In this document: piece by piece, positions 1 through 8,123 of the stretch
Layout: every line of letters begins with the position of its first letter
How positions within the stretch are numbered: the stretch's first letter is position 1
Assembly: GCA_045531235.1 (NCBI GenBank)
Contig: JAZSDQ010000015.1
Location: 1 to 34,469 of the forward strand
DNA length: 34,469 nt
From: RGIG5579 sp045531235
GTDB lineage: Bacteria; Bacillota; Clostridia; Oscillospirales; SIG627
Direction of reading: 5' to 3'
Translations under genes and position numbers: made by a program
Notes under the pieces: generated by a model
Seen by the model: only the letters and a program-made list of their open reading frames with translations
Database searches by the model: none
Told to the model about the DNA's origin: nothing

Positions 1-1
1 C

Positions 2-508
2 TTTATCGGAAAATCCGTTGACTTTGCCAATGCCCAGGTATTTGATGCAGCAGCGAAAGATTCCTCCCTTTACGGAATGGGTACAACCTTAACCTCATGC
101 ATCGTTACGCCGGTGGGTATTGTAACGGCAAACATAGGCGACAGCCGTATATACTACGTATTTGACGGAAAGATCACAAAGCTTACCAAAGATCATTCCT
201 TAGTACAAAACCTCATTGATGACGGAAAAATCACCGAAAAAGAAGCGTTAAACCACCCCAATCGAAACATAATTTTAAGAGCCCTTGGCGTTGACGAAAA
301 GGTGGAAGCGGATATTTTAGAATTCCCCTACACCCAAGGCACACTTCTTCTTTGCAGCGACGGACTTAGTAATTATTTCGACGAAGACTTCTTCCTTCAA
401 ACTCTGGAAAGCCGTCGAAGCTGTAAGGAAAAAGCCGAGCTTCTCATAGAATATGCCAACCGTTGCGGCGGCGCAGATAATATTACTGCGGTAGTAATCA
501 AGCTGTAA
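2..508 (+). CDS. prpC: PP2C-family Ser/Thr protein phosphatase, 5' truncated
   Basis: This is the C-terminal two thirds (about 168 residues) of a PPM/PP2C phosphatase; the reading frame is open to the left edge, so the start lies outside the window. Visible family motifs in order are GMGTTL, GDSRIY, LTKDHS, ILRALG, CSDGLSN and GGADNITAVV. The Asp residues in GDSR, SDG and ADN are the usual metal and phosphate ligands. The first metal-binding Asp motif is expected in the missing part. Family members remove phosphate from proteins phosphorylated by PrkC-type kinases. The kinase gene begins 15 bases after this stop, so the two are almost certainly co-transcribed as the usual kinase/phosphatase pair. 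The product is expected to be cytoplasmic. Confidence 0.95.
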   Translation, partial: FIGKSVDFANAQVFDAAAKDSSLYGMGTTLTSCIVTPVGIVTANIGDSRIYYVFDGKITKLTKDHSLVQNLIDDGKITEKEALNHPNRNIILRALGVDEKVEADILEFPYTQGTLLLCSDGLSNYFDEDFFLQTLESRRSCKEKAELLIEYANRCGGADNITAVVIKL

Positions 509-523
509 GAAAGGAGAAAAGGA

Positions 524-2296
524 ATGGATGCACCCCACACCAAATACGATCATCTCGTAGGAAAAGTAATTGACGACCGATATGAAGTTCTTCAGGTCAA
601 GGGTATTGGCGGTATGGCTGTCGTTCTGAAAGCCAAGGATAAATTAAAAAACAGAACCGTAGCCATTAAAATGCTCAACGAAAAGAATAGCAATGATACT
701 GCTGCTGTACGTCGCTTTGTCAATGAATCCCGTGCGATCGCCCTGCTTTCCAATGATCACATCGTGGATATTTACGACGTTGCCTTTACGGGAAAAAGTA
801 AATATATTGTCATGGAATATATTGACGGTATTACCTTGCGAGAATATATGAAGCGCAACGCTCCTATCAGCATTGACACCGCCCTCGATTTCACCATACA
901 GATTCTTACTGCCCTTCAACACGCTCATGAAAAGGGCGTAGTTCACCGTGATATAAAACCTCAGAATATTATGGTGCAAACCAACGGAAAGTTGAAGGTT
1001 ACCGATTTCGGCATTGCCGAAATTCGTGATTCTAAACCGCAAAACTCCGGCGTAGCAATGGGTACGGTCTATTATATCTCCCCGGAACAGGCAAGCGGAA
1101 AGACTACCACTTTTTCATCTGACATTTATTCCGTTGGCGTTATGCTTTATGAAATGGCAACAGGAAGACTTCCTTTTGAAGGCGATACTCCACTTTCCAT
1201 CGCTATGATGCAAGTGAACACCAAGCCTGTACGTCCGCGCAAAATTGATTCAAAGATTCCTCAAGGGTTGGAGCAGATCATTCTCCGTGCAATGAACAAA
1301 GCTCCGGAAAACCGTTTCCGTTCCGCTAAATCTATGCTCCGGGCTTGTGATATTATCAAAAAGGACAGAACGGTTGTTTTTGAAGAATCAAAACCCAACA
1401 ATACTGCAGCAGATAAGAATCCTGCCGCAAAAGAAAAAAAGATCGCAAAACCCACGCCTCACACCTTATTCCCTATAATTTTAGGTGTTACCACCGCATT
1501 TCTCTTAGTTATGATGGTAGCGGGTATCATTCTTTTAACCTCGCTGATCAATATGACAAGCGAGGACAACACGCTTCTCATAAAAATACCCGATCTTGTA
1601 AGCAAAGAGCTTACCGATGAATTAAAAGCTAGCCTTGAGGCGCAGAATATTATTCTTGAAGTCACCGAGATCAATAACGATTATTACGCCAAGGGACAGA
1701 TCGCAACTCAAAACCCACTTGCCGGTCAAACCAGAAAAGTAGCCAGCAAGGATAAGATGGTCACTGTCGAAGTTGAAGTTTCCCTCGGCAAAAGCAGTTT
1801 CGTTCTGGCAGACTATGTGAACCGCGAATACCGCGAGGTGCAGATCGCTTTGGATCATTTAGGAGCCAAGGTAGTCATTGAAGAAAAATTTGATCCTTCT
1901 GTCATTGCAGGATATATTATTTCCACCGCACCTGAAAAAGGCGCTACCATCAACAGCGGTGACACCGTAACGCTTCACGTATCCAAAGGCGCAGAAACCA
2001 CCTATTCCGATATGATCAACGTTGTCGGTCAAAAAGTGGAGAAAGCAAAAAATATGCTTCTTAATGCCAATTTCGTTGTGGGAAATATTTTTAAAGAATA
2101 TTCCGATGCCGAGGAAGGTACCGTCGTTCGACAAAGCGTTGCTCCCGGGGCAAGCTCTGCACAGAAATATACTGCCGTAGACCTTACGGTGAGCATGGGA
2201 CCGAAGCCGGGTACAACAGTTCCCGCGCCTCCCGAAGAACCGCCCCTCCCTACAGAGCCGGGAGCTCCTGCAGAAGCAGAAACCACAGCACAGTAA
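524..2296 (+). CDS. prkC: PASTA-domain membrane Ser/Thr protein kinase
   Basis: The protein has 590 residues. Residues 20-275 are a Hanks-type kinase domain: glycine loop GIGGMA (27-32), ATP Lys49 in VAIK, HRDIKPQN with catalytic Asp143, DFG at 161-163 and SPEQA at 186-190. A basic, Ala/Lys-rich linker leads to one membrane helix (about 315-342). Three extracellular PASTA repeats follow (about 350-422, 424-489, 494-559), and then a Pro/Glu/Ala-rich tail of about 30 residues. Family members sense muropeptides or lipid II through PASTA domains and regulate cell-wall metabolism, growth and spore germination. The start is fixed by AGAAAGGAGAAAAGGA directly before the ATG. Three PASTA repeats is a common count in Bacillota. 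The gene sits between its phosphatase and rsgA, an arrangement frequent in this phylum. Confidence 0.97.
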   Translation: MDAPHTKYDHLVGKVIDDRYEVLQVKGIGGMAVVLKAKDKLKNRTVAIKMLNEKNSNDTAAVRRFVNESRAIALLSNDHIVDIYDVAFTGKSKYIVMEYIDGITLREYMKRNAPISIDTALDFTIQILTALQHAHEKGVVHRDIKPQNIMVQTNGKLKVTDFGIAEIRDSKPQNSGVAMGTVYYISPEQASGKTTTFSSDIYSVGVMLYEMATGRLPFEGDTPLSIAMMQVNTKPVRPRKIDSKIPQGLEQIILRAMNKAPENRFRSAKSMLRACDIIKKDRTVVFEESKPNNTAADKNPAAKEKKIAKPTPHTLFPIILGVTTAFLLVMMVAGIILLTSLINMTSEDNTLLIKIPDLVSKELTDELKASLEAQNIILEVTEINNDYYAKGQIATQNPLAGQTRKVASKDKMVTVEVEVSLGKSSFVLADYVNREYREVQIALDHLGAKVVIEEKFDPSVIAGYIISTAPEKGATINSGDTVTLHVSKGAETTYSDMINVVGQKVEKAKNMLLNANFVVGNIFKEYSDAEEGTVVRQSVAPGASSAQKYTAVDLTVSMGPKPGTTVPAPPEEPPLPTEPGAPAEAETTAQ

Positions 2297-2297
2297 C

Positions 2298-3236
2298 ATG
2301 ATGGAAACAGGTAGGATATTAAGCCTCAGCGGTGGGCTTTATACCGTAAAAACAGAGGGCGGTAACGTTTTCTGCTCAGCAAAGGGAAGCTTTCGAAAAG
2401 ACGGAACAAGCCCAGTCGCAGGAGATCTTGTTGAAATTGAGCGTGAAGATGATGAGAACAAAGATCGTGGGCGTATTGACAAAATTTACGAAAGAAAGAA
2501 TATTCTGATACGACCGCCTCTTGCCAATCTGGATACCATTTTTCTTGTAGCAGCGGTCAAAGACCCCGAGCCGTCTCTCATTTTGATCGATAAACTTCTA
2601 GCCATTGCTAAACACAATGAGATTCACGCCGTTCTCGTATTTACAAAGAAAGAACTGGATCCCGAAAAAGCAAAGACATTATGCAGGATCTATAGGAACG
2701 CGGGCTTTTCTGCTTTTGCGGTTTCAAAAATCGAAGAAGAAGAAACAAGAGCTCTCCTCTATCCTGCAATCAAGGGAACTCTTTGTGCCTTGGCAGGCGC
2801 AAGCGGCGTTGGAAAAAGCACTTTGATCAACACACTCTTTCCTATGCTCTCTGCGGAAACGGGCGTCATCAGCGAAAAAACAAGCCGCGGAAAGCACACA
2901 ACAAGGCAAAGTACGCTGTACGATATTTCTTCATTGCTAAACAAAAATGAAGCAATATACGTAGCGGATACTCCCGGCTTTTCTCTGCTTGATTTTGAAC
3001 GCTTCTTCTTTATGGAAAAAGAAGATCTGGTATATGCATTCCCTGAATTTGAAGAATATCTCGGAACATGCAAATACACAAAATGCACCCACCGTACCGA
3101 AGAAGGATGCCGCATTATAGACGCTGTCAACGACGGAAGAATTGAGAAATCACGCCATGAAAGCTATCACACCCTTTATAATGAATTGAGCCGCACCAAA
3201 GCTTGGGAAAAAGACAAAAAGAAGACCAGAAGATAA
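2298..3236 (+). CDS. rsgA: Small ribosomal subunit biogenesis GTPase RsgA
   Basis: This is a 312-residue circularly permuted GTPase that checks maturation of the 30S subunit. An N-terminal OB-fold region (1-70) is followed by the GTPase motifs in permuted order: G4-like TKKE (116-119), P-loop GASGVGKS (167-174), G2 KHTTRQ (199-204) and G3 DTPG (224-227). The C-terminal zinc knuckle has ligands Cys258, Cys263, His265 and Cys271. The G4 motif starts with Thr instead of the usual Asn. The ATG lies one base after the prkC stop and a second ATG follows immediately, so the start could be 2298 or 2301. No strong Shine-Dalgarno sequence is visible, suggesting translational coupling with prkC. The gene ends at a bidirectional terminator. 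Confidence 0.96.
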   Translation: MMETGRILSLSGGLYTVKTEGGNVFCSAKGSFRKDGTSPVAGDLVEIEREDDENKDRGRIDKIYERKNILIRPPLANLDTIFLVAAVKDPEPSLILIDKLLAIAKHNEIHAVLVFTKKELDPEKAKTLCRIYRNAGFSAFAVSKIEEEETRALLYPAIKGTLCALAGASGVGKSTLINTLFPMLSAETGVISEKTSRGKHTTRQSTLYDISSLLNKNEAIYVADTPGFSLLDFERFFFMEKEDLVYAFPEFEEYLGTCKYTKCTHRTEEGCRIIDAVNDGRIEKSRHESYHTLYNELSRTKAWEKDKKKTRR

Positions 3237-3266
3237 AAAAATAACCTCCAAATGGAGGTTATTTTT
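3237..3266. terminator. Bidirectional intrinsic terminator between rsgA and rarA
   Basis: The stem ATAACCTCC/GGAGGTTAT has a four-base loop, is extended by A-T pairs and is flanked by A and T tracts on both sides. It ends rsgA (+) and rarA (-) and overlaps the rarA stop codon. Confidence 0.9.
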
Positions 3267-4506
3267 CTTTTTTAATTTTTTCCCAATAGGCTTTGGCAGC
3301 CTGCTCATTTTTGTTTTCGCCGTATTCATAATAGACACGGTCTTTAATATCGTCAGGCAGATACTGCTGACGGATCCAATGATCGGGATAATCATGGGGA
3401 TAAAGATAGGCTGATTTTTTATCACCTACACCGAAATAATGATTATTCTTCAATCTAGAGGGCATATCACGGCCAAGACCTTTTTCCATATCCTCCATGG
3501 CTTTGGCATACGCCATATAGGCAGAATTGGATTTGGGAGAAGTGGCAAGCAAAATCGTCGCGTGAGCCAAGGGAATCCGCGCCTCGGGCATTCCAAGCAT
3601 CAAGGCGGAATCTACACAATTTTTCACAATTACCGCCGCTTGCGAATGAGCAAGGCCGATATCCTCAGATGCAATGACCATTAGTCTGCGACAAGCACCT
3701 TGCAAATCGCCTAGCTCTAAAAGCTTTGCCAAGTAAAAAATTGCGGCATTTTCATCACTACCACGGATGGATTTCTGAAGTGCGGAAAGCAATTCGTACT
3801 TATCGTCTCCCGAACGGTCATACGCCGTATCGTTTCTTTGGGCGCAAAGGACGGTATCTTCCTCTGTTATCTCAGAATCAGCAATATAATAGCAAAGTTC
3901 CAGGAAATTCAAGGATGCGCGAACATCCCCACCGGAAGACAGAGCAATATTGCGAAGCGCAGCGGATTGCGCCGTTTTATTCTTCCCGTTTTCCCTATTG
4001 AGAAAATCAAGACCGCGGATAAGATTTTCCTCAATCTCTTCAGGAAAAAGAGGTTTAAACTCAAAAACCGCACAACGGGAAAGGATCGCCTTATATACGT
4101 AGAAATAAGGATTCTCCGTTGTAGAAGCAATGAGGGTAACTCTTCCGTCTTCAATATACTCAAGAAGCGTTTGTTGCTGCTTTTTATTGAGATACTGGAT
4201 TTCATCAAGATAAAGAACGATGCCGTTCATTCCCTCAAGCCCTTCGGTTTCCGCGAGGACTTCTTTAATATCCTTACCTGCAGAAGAAGTAGCATTCAGC
4301 TTTCTGAACGGGAGCCCCGCCATACCTGCTACCAAGTTAGCTACCGTGGTCTTTCCTACACCGGAAGGACCATAGAAGATCATATTGGTAAGGTTTCCGG
4401 AAGAAAGCAAGCGTTTCAGCGGTCCTGTCTCCCCTAAAATATGCTTCTGCCCACAAACCTCATCAAAGCTTTGAGGACGAAGCCTCTCAGCGAGAGGCGT
4501 GTTCAT
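3259..4506 (-). CDS. rarA: Replication-associated recombination protein RarA/MgsA
   Basis: This is a 415-residue AAA+ ATPase of the clamp-loader-like RarA (MgsA, eukaryotic WRNIP1) family, which acts at stalled replication forks. Walker A is GPSGVGKTT (46-54), Walker B is LYLDEI (98-103), sensor 1 is TTEN (129-132) and the likely arginine finger is Arg144 in LSRC. The opening PLAERLRPQSFDEVCGQ is the signature family N-terminus. The C-terminal half carries the helical tetramerisation region, including the conserved segment ASEDIGLA. The length is normal. The start codon overlaps the end of asd by four bases (ATGA-type overlap), so the two genes are translationally coupled although no functional link is known. 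Confidence 0.96.
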   Translation of the reverse strand: MNTPLAERLRPQSFDEVCGQKHILGETGPLKRLLSSGNLTNMIFYGPSGVGKTTVANLVAGMAGLPFRKLNATSSAGKDIKEVLAETEGLEGMNGIVLYLDEIQYLNKKQQQTLLEYIEDGRVTLIASTTENPYFYVYKAILSRCAVFEFKPLFPEEIEENLIRGLDFLNRENGKNKTAQSAALRNIALSSGGDVRASLNFLELCYYIADSEITEEDTVLCAQRNDTAYDRSGDDKYELLSALQKSIRGSDENAAIFYLAKLLELGDLQGACRRLMVIASEDIGLAHSQAAVIVKNCVDSALMLGMPEARIPLAHATILLATSPKSNSAYMAYAKAMEDMEKGLGRDMPSRLKNNHYFGVGDKKSAYLYPHDYPDHWIRQQYLPDDIKDRVYYEYGENKNEQAAKAYWEKIKKEK

Positions 4507-5582
4507 CTTTCAAAATATCCCAAACGGAAGAGAAGTTCGGCAACTTCTACCGCACCGCCTGCGGCGCCGCGGAGAGTGTTGTGGGAAAGACCGACAAACT
4601 TATAGTCGTAGATAGGATCTTCGCGAAGTCTGCCAACGCAAATGCCCATACCGTCTTCGGTCATACGGTCAAGATTTGTCTGAGGACGATTATCCTCTTC
4701 AAAATAAGTAATAAACTGCTTGGGCGCGTGAGGAAGTTCAAGTTCCTGAGGCAGGCCCTTGTATTCCTTCCACTTAGCGAGGATCTGCTCCTTGGTAGGC
4801 TTTTTGGCAAAGCGAATAAAGGTAGCTGCCATATGTCCGTCGCTGCAAGGAACGCGAAGGCACTGAGCGCTGATCTTGATGCTGTCATTGTGACAAATCT
4901 TTCCATCTTCAATTTTGCCCCAGATCTTCAAAGGCTCTTTTTCGCTCTTTTCTTCTTCGCCACCGATGAAGGGGATGATATTATCAATCATTTCAGGCCA
5001 TTCTTTGAAGGTTTTGCCTGCGCCGGAAATCGCCTGATAGGTGGTAACAAATACTTCAGTAGGCTCAAACTCCATCAAGGGATGAATAAGAGGTACATAG
5101 CTCTGGATAGAGCAGTTGGGTTTTACTGCGATAAAACCGCGCTTGGTGCCAAGTCTTGCCTTCTGAGCAGCGATGATCTCTGCATGATCAGCATTGATTT
5201 CAGGCATGATCATGGGAACATCGGGAGTCATACGGTGAGCGCTGTTATTGGAAACCACGGGGATTTCAGCTTTTGCAAGCGCTTCTTCATACACGCGGAT
5301 TTCTTCTTTCGGCATATTCACCGCACAGAATACCATATCTACGCTCTTTGCAATAGCATCAATATCTGCAGCATCATATACAGGCATAGCTGCAATCTTT
5401 TCGGAAAGAGGCGTAGTCATTTTCCAACGGCCCTCTACCGATTCACCATAGCTCTTTCCTGCGCTTCTTGCGCTGGCATAAAGACCTACGATTTCAAAAT
5501 AAGGATGATTTTCCAAAAGGGTAATAAATCTCTGTCCAACCATACCGGTTGCACCGATAATACCCGCTTTGATACGATTCAT
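4503..5582 (-). CDS. asd: Aspartate-semialdehyde dehydrogenase
   Basis: The 359-residue enzyme reduces aspartyl-4-phosphate to aspartate semialdehyde with NADPH, the branch point to lysine/diaminopimelate, threonine and methionine. The NADP-binding loop is GATGMVGQ (10-17). The catalytic cysteine is Cys157 in KPNCSIQ. The substrate Arg243 and general base His250 lie in LRVPCSDGH. The segment PNCSIQ and the overall length resemble the longer subfamily first known from archaea and yeast rather than the E. coli type. The start has a good ribosome site (CGGAGG, six bases before ATG). The gene is followed by rarA with a four-base overlap. Upstream, a terminator-like hairpin sits only about 30 bases before the start, so expression may depend on readthrough or attenuation. 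Confidence 0.95.
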   Translation of the reverse strand: MNRIKAGIIGATGMVGQRFITLLENHPYFEIVGLYASARSAGKSYGESVEGRWKMTTPLSEKIAAMPVYDAADIDAIAKSVDMVFCAVNMPKEEIRVYEEALAKAEIPVVSNNSAHRMTPDVPMIMPEINADHAEIIAAQKARLGTKRGFIAVKPNCSIQSYVPLIHPLMEFEPTEVFVTTYQAISGAGKTFKEWPEMIDNIIPFIGGEEEKSEKEPLKIWGKIEDGKICHNDSIKISAQCLRVPCSDGHMAATFIRFAKKPTKEQILAKWKEYKGLPQELELPHAPKQFITYFEEDNRPQTNLDRMTEDGMGICVGRLREDPIYDYKFVGLSHNTLRGAAGGAVEVAELLFRLGYFER

Positions 5583-5613
5583 AATTGTCCTCCGATACTA
5601 AAAAATTACAAAA

Positions 5614-5647
5614 GCCAATTCCTCCCACAGACGTGGTCGGAATTGGC
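5614..5647 (-). terminator. Intrinsic terminator or attenuator between rpsU and asd
   Basis: GCCAATTCC pairs with GGAATTGGC (nine base pairs), and an inner CCAC/GTGG stem closes an AGAC loop. On the minus strand it is followed by TTTTGTAATTTTTT. It should end the rpsU transcript, or act as an attenuator for asd, whose ATG is about 30 bases downstream. Confidence 0.75.
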
Positions 5648-5654
5648 ATTACTT

Positions 5655-5703
5655 CCTGCCGGTCAGGCAAGAACGGCTATTGCCGTATTGCGCTATCCCG
5701 CAA
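5655..5703 (-). other. Cluster of three small stem-loops downstream of rpsU
   Basis: Three consecutive short hairpins fill the space between the rpsU stop and the terminator: CCTG/CAGG (5655-5667), ACGGC/GCCGT with a TATT loop (5673-5686), and TTGCG/CGCAA with a six-base loop (5688-5703). With the terminator they make four stem-loops in 90 bases. The pairing can be seen directly. A role, as leader RNA for asd, dispersed repeat or rpsU 3' protection, is not established. Confidence 0.5.
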
Positions 5704-5705
5704 AC

Positions 5706-5882
5706 TTATTTATACTTGCGCTTTCTTGCAGCTTCAGACTTCTTCTTGCGCTTTACGCTGGGCTTTTCATAGCACTCACGCTTACGAAGTTCGCTTAATA
5801 CACCACTTCTGGCGCACTGGCGTTTAAATCTGCGAATAGCACTGTCGAGCGATTCGTTTTCTTTAACTCTAACTTCTGCCAT
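5706..5882 (-). CDS. rpsU: Ribosomal protein bS21
   Basis: This is a 58-residue, strongly basic protein beginning MAEVRVKENESLDSAIRRFK, the standard bS21 N-terminus, and ending in the family's Lys/Arg-rich tail. bS21 belongs to the platform of the 30S subunit and helps initiation. The ATG at 5882 was chosen because GGGAGGG lies just upstream at normal spacing; the frame is open seven codons further, but that extension lies over the ribosome site. It has its own consensus promoter (5947-5975) and a leader of about 60 bases containing a small AGTC/GACT hairpin. Confidence 0.96.
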   Translation of the reverse strand: MAEVRVKENESLDSAIRRFKRQCARSGVLSELRKRECYEKPSVKRKKKSEAARKRKYK

Positions 5883-5946
5883 CTTTTTTCCCTCCCTTTG
5901 CACTTAGCGAAGAGATAAAACAAACCAGTCTTCACGACTAGAAACT

Positions 5947-5975
5947 ATTATAATCCAACTTCAACACGATGTCAA
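5947..5975 (-). promoter_or_regulatory. Sigma-A promoter for rpsU
   Basis: On the minus strand, TTGACA (5975-5970), a 17-base spacer and TATAAT (5952-5947) form a perfect consensus promoter, about 65 bases upstream of the rpsU ATG. Confidence 0.9.
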
Positions 5976-6017
5976 TAAGTTTTTGGATATTTTATGGAAA
6001 GAATTAACAAAACAAGC

Positions 6018-6296
6018 TCACTTCAGCATTGAATATTTTTTGAAAATGGCTTTGACATTTTCTTTGGCCAATAATACCTCTTCATTACTTACAGATTCAT
6101 CAAAGATATTAAAAGCATTGTCGTTCACATCATTCCCTGTAAGGAAAGTATACCAAAGAAGACCCAGAGCGTATCTACCGAAGCCGTAGCTTGCATGGTA
6201 GGTATCTCTATGAATATGCTCTGCACCGGCTGCGGCCAGCACTTCAAAAAGAGCGCCGGAAGGAATCAAGCCGTCAGCCTTGATTTCATCAAAGGC
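6018..6296 (-). pseudogene. C-terminal remnant of a DUF4886/SGNH-like hydrolase
   Basis: About 92 codons are open in frame, ending at TGA. The segment HRDTYHASYGFGRYALGLLW followed by YTFLTG resembles the C-terminal end of DUF4886 (SGNH-type esterase-like) proteins, including the Asp and His positions near the active site. There is no plausible start: the frame opens immediately after the stop of the neighbouring lacZ fragment, and the N-terminal two thirds of such a protein is missing. The listed TTG at 6269 has no ribosome site. I read it as a gene tail fused by deletion to the lacZ core. The family assignment is from memory of the motif and is moderate. Confidence 0.5.
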
Positions 6297-7219
6297 TAAT
6301 AGATATACTCAAAGCCTTTGCCCCTGATGCTTATATTTTTGCCGTCTTCCTCAAGGATCGCATTCTTTTTCAGTGCAGGGAGAGGTTTGACGGGAACGTC
6401 TAACTCGATTTGAGAATACGCCGTTTCGTAGCCGTTTTTATCAAAAAGAGTTGCGTTAACGTAGCAGCTGTAATTACAAGAAGCGGGAATTTCTCCGGGA
6501 ATCGGCAGATCGGCGGTTTTTTGAGGAGGAAGGGCAAGACTTCGCTTTTCCTCCGCTAAAATTTTACCGTCACAACAAAGCGCTATACACAAAGTATATG
6601 CAGAAAGATCCAAAAAGGAATTCCGATTCCAAATACGGATCTTGCCGTTATGAAGATCGGCACGCATCGGTTGGAATGCCGTCTTCATTTCAAGGCTGCC
6701 TGCTTTCAGACTGCGATCCGGGAATACGATACCTTCGCAGCAAAAGTTCTCGTCGTGAGTCAGTTCCGTCTCCCAATCTCCGCCATATTTGGAAACACCG
6801 TCTTCGATCACCGTATGATCTGCCCATTCCCAAACACAACCGCCGATAAACTTAGGATACCGGTCCACAAGACGCCAATAATCGAAAATATCGCCGGGAC
6901 CGTTGCCCATGGCGTGAGCAAATTCACACAAATACAAGGGCTGCTTTAGCGCATCATTTTCGCAATACTCTCGGCAAGCATCCACGGAGAGATACATACG
7001 GGAAAAGACGTCAACATCGTATCTGTCGTTAAAATACTCGGGACGCTCAGGAATATCCGCTTTACGTGAAGCGCATTCACTATGGATCAGACGGGAAGGA
7101 TCTCTTGCACGGGTCCATTCCACCATCGCTTTATGGTTGAGGCCGTAGCCCGTCTCGTTGCCGACGGACCGCATGATAACGGAGACGTGGTTTTTATCCC
7201 GTTCCACCGTGCGGATCAT
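6296..7219 (-). pseudogene. Internal fragment of GH2 beta-galactosidase (LacZ-like)
   Basis: These 307 codons match the centre of LacZ, roughly E. coli residues 437-745 of about 1,020. VERDKNHVSVI leads into the acid/base motif GNETGYG, and LCEFAHAMGN holds the nucleophile Glu. GGCVWEWADH, YGGDW and GIVFPDRS follow. The N-terminal sugar-binding domains and the start of the barrel are absent, and the frame stops at GKGFEYIY, where the C-terminal domains should begin. No internal stop or frameshift is seen, so large deletions rather than point decay removed the ends. One residue differs from the usual motif: MRSVGNE in place of MWSLGNE. The product is not expected to be active. Confidence 0.85.
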
Positions 7220-7302
7220 TCTACATCGTAGCCCGGAACTTTTTCTCCAAAACCAAAACGCTTATAAAAGCTGTGGGTCTCAAGGAACCGGCTCCTAGAA
7301 AG
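7216..7302 (-). pseudogene. Possible C-terminal remnant of a GNAT acetyltransferase
   Basis: This short open stretch (28 codons, then TGA) follows the stop of the YczE-like gene and ends exactly where lacZ homology begins. It contains FLETHSFYKRFGFGEKVPGYD, which resembles the last strand of GNAT proteins (FYxxxGF). It is too short to be certain and has no start of its own. It fits the picture of adjacent gene remnants. Confidence 0.3.
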
Positions 7303-7986
7303 TTATTGAAAATATCTTTCAATAGCAAACTTATTTTTGAATTCAAAGCTCTTTTCCAAAAATTCAGAGAAAAAGCGAATGAGAATGCTGTTTATAATAG
7401 CGCATACAAGAGTTCCCCAATAAATTCCTCTGAACACGCCAAATCCAAAAAAGGTGAAGGAGAGCAGGACGGCAAGGATCAAACTCAGCGCATCGTAGAC
7501 AGACTTTACTTTATTAATATTTACATTATATTTCAGCGGGATCTCTTTTACAATCAGTTCATACGCCTCCGGAGCAATATAGGTATGAAAAAATAAGGAA
7601 ACAGAAAAAGAACATAGAATTACGCCAATGCAATACCATAAAACTCTGAGAAGAAAAGCGTTTGCAGGAATCGGTGTAATGAATAGAATCGCAAGATCCA
7701 AAAGTGTACCGTACAATACTGCCGTTACAAAAGAAAACAGATAAGAAAGCTTGAATTTTCTCATTAAAATAATGGTAAGAAGAATCAAAAATCCCTGAAA
7801 AATATATTCTGATACACCAAAAGTAAACCAAGGGAAAGTAGCAGAAAGTTTTAAATGCAGAATATAGGCGGGTGCTACGATCATTGACATTCCAAAATCA
7901 GCCTTTGCCGTAAACGCCACACCAAATGCCATAATAACAAGAGCGAAGACGTAGCAAAGCTCAGTGTAGAATACTTTTTTCCTCAT
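7303..7986 (-). CDS. YczE/YitT-like integral membrane protein (DUF6198-type)
   Basis: This is a 227-residue polytopic membrane protein with about five or six hydrophobic helices separated by short charged loops. An early helix contains GVAFTAKADFGMSMIVAPAY, typical of the YczE/YyaS/YitT-like family, whose biochemical role is unknown. The ATG at 7986 was chosen because TTGGAG lies seven bases upstream; a TTG four codons earlier overlaps that ribosome site. The gene is AT-richer than its neighbours by eye. It is followed directly by the remnant region, so whatever operon it belonged to has been disrupted. A seven-base inverted repeat (7992-8015) overlaps the ribosome site. Confidence 0.7.
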   Translation of the reverse strand: MRKKVFYTELCYVFALVIMAFGVAFTAKADFGMSMIVAPAYILHLKLSATFPWFTFGVSEYIFQGFLILLTIILMRKFKLSYLFSFVTAVLYGTLLDLAILFITPIPANAFLLRVLWYCIGVILCSFSVSLFFHTYIAPEAYELIVKEIPLKYNVNINKVKSVYDALSLILAVLLSFTFFGFGVFRGIYWGTLVCAIINSILIRFFSEFLEKSFEFKNKFAIERYFQ

Positions 7987-7991
7987 TACAA

Positions 7992-8015
7992 ACTCCAAAA
8001 TAACAATCTTGGAGT
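7992..8015. promoter_or_regulatory. Inverted repeat over the ribosome site of the YczE-like gene
   Basis: ACTCCAA (7992-7998) and TTGGAGT (8009-8015) are perfect inverted copies separated by ten bases. On the minus strand the second arm contains the TTGGAG ribosome site, so an RNA hairpin would hide it; alternatively it is a protein operator. Confidence 0.4.
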
Positions 8016-8066
8016 AATTGTATCACAGTTTATAAAGGAAAACAAGAAAGAAGGAGAATTTACAAG

Positions 8067-8102
8067 AAAAAGAGGTCTATGATTTTCATAGACCTCTTTT
8101 TT
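8067..8102. terminator. Bidirectional-looking intrinsic terminator
   Basis: AGAGGTCTATGA pairs perfectly with TCATAGACCTCT around a TTT loop, with A and T runs on both sides. It lies 20 bases past the stop of the 395-residue surface protein gene and ends that minus-strand operon. Confidence 0.9.
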
Positions 8103-8123
8103 AGGACATGCAATTAGTTTTTA

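Noticed and set aside
5583..5660. A possible leader peptide before asd
   Set aside because: An ATG at about 5649 opens a frame, but it has no ribosome site, no run of Lys, Thr or Met codons, and continues into asd out of frame.
4581..5798. A 405-codon open frame on the + strand
   Set aside because: It lies antisense to asd and runs across the rpsU gap. Its translation has no family-like motif, no ribosome site is seen, and asd on the other strand is unmistakable.
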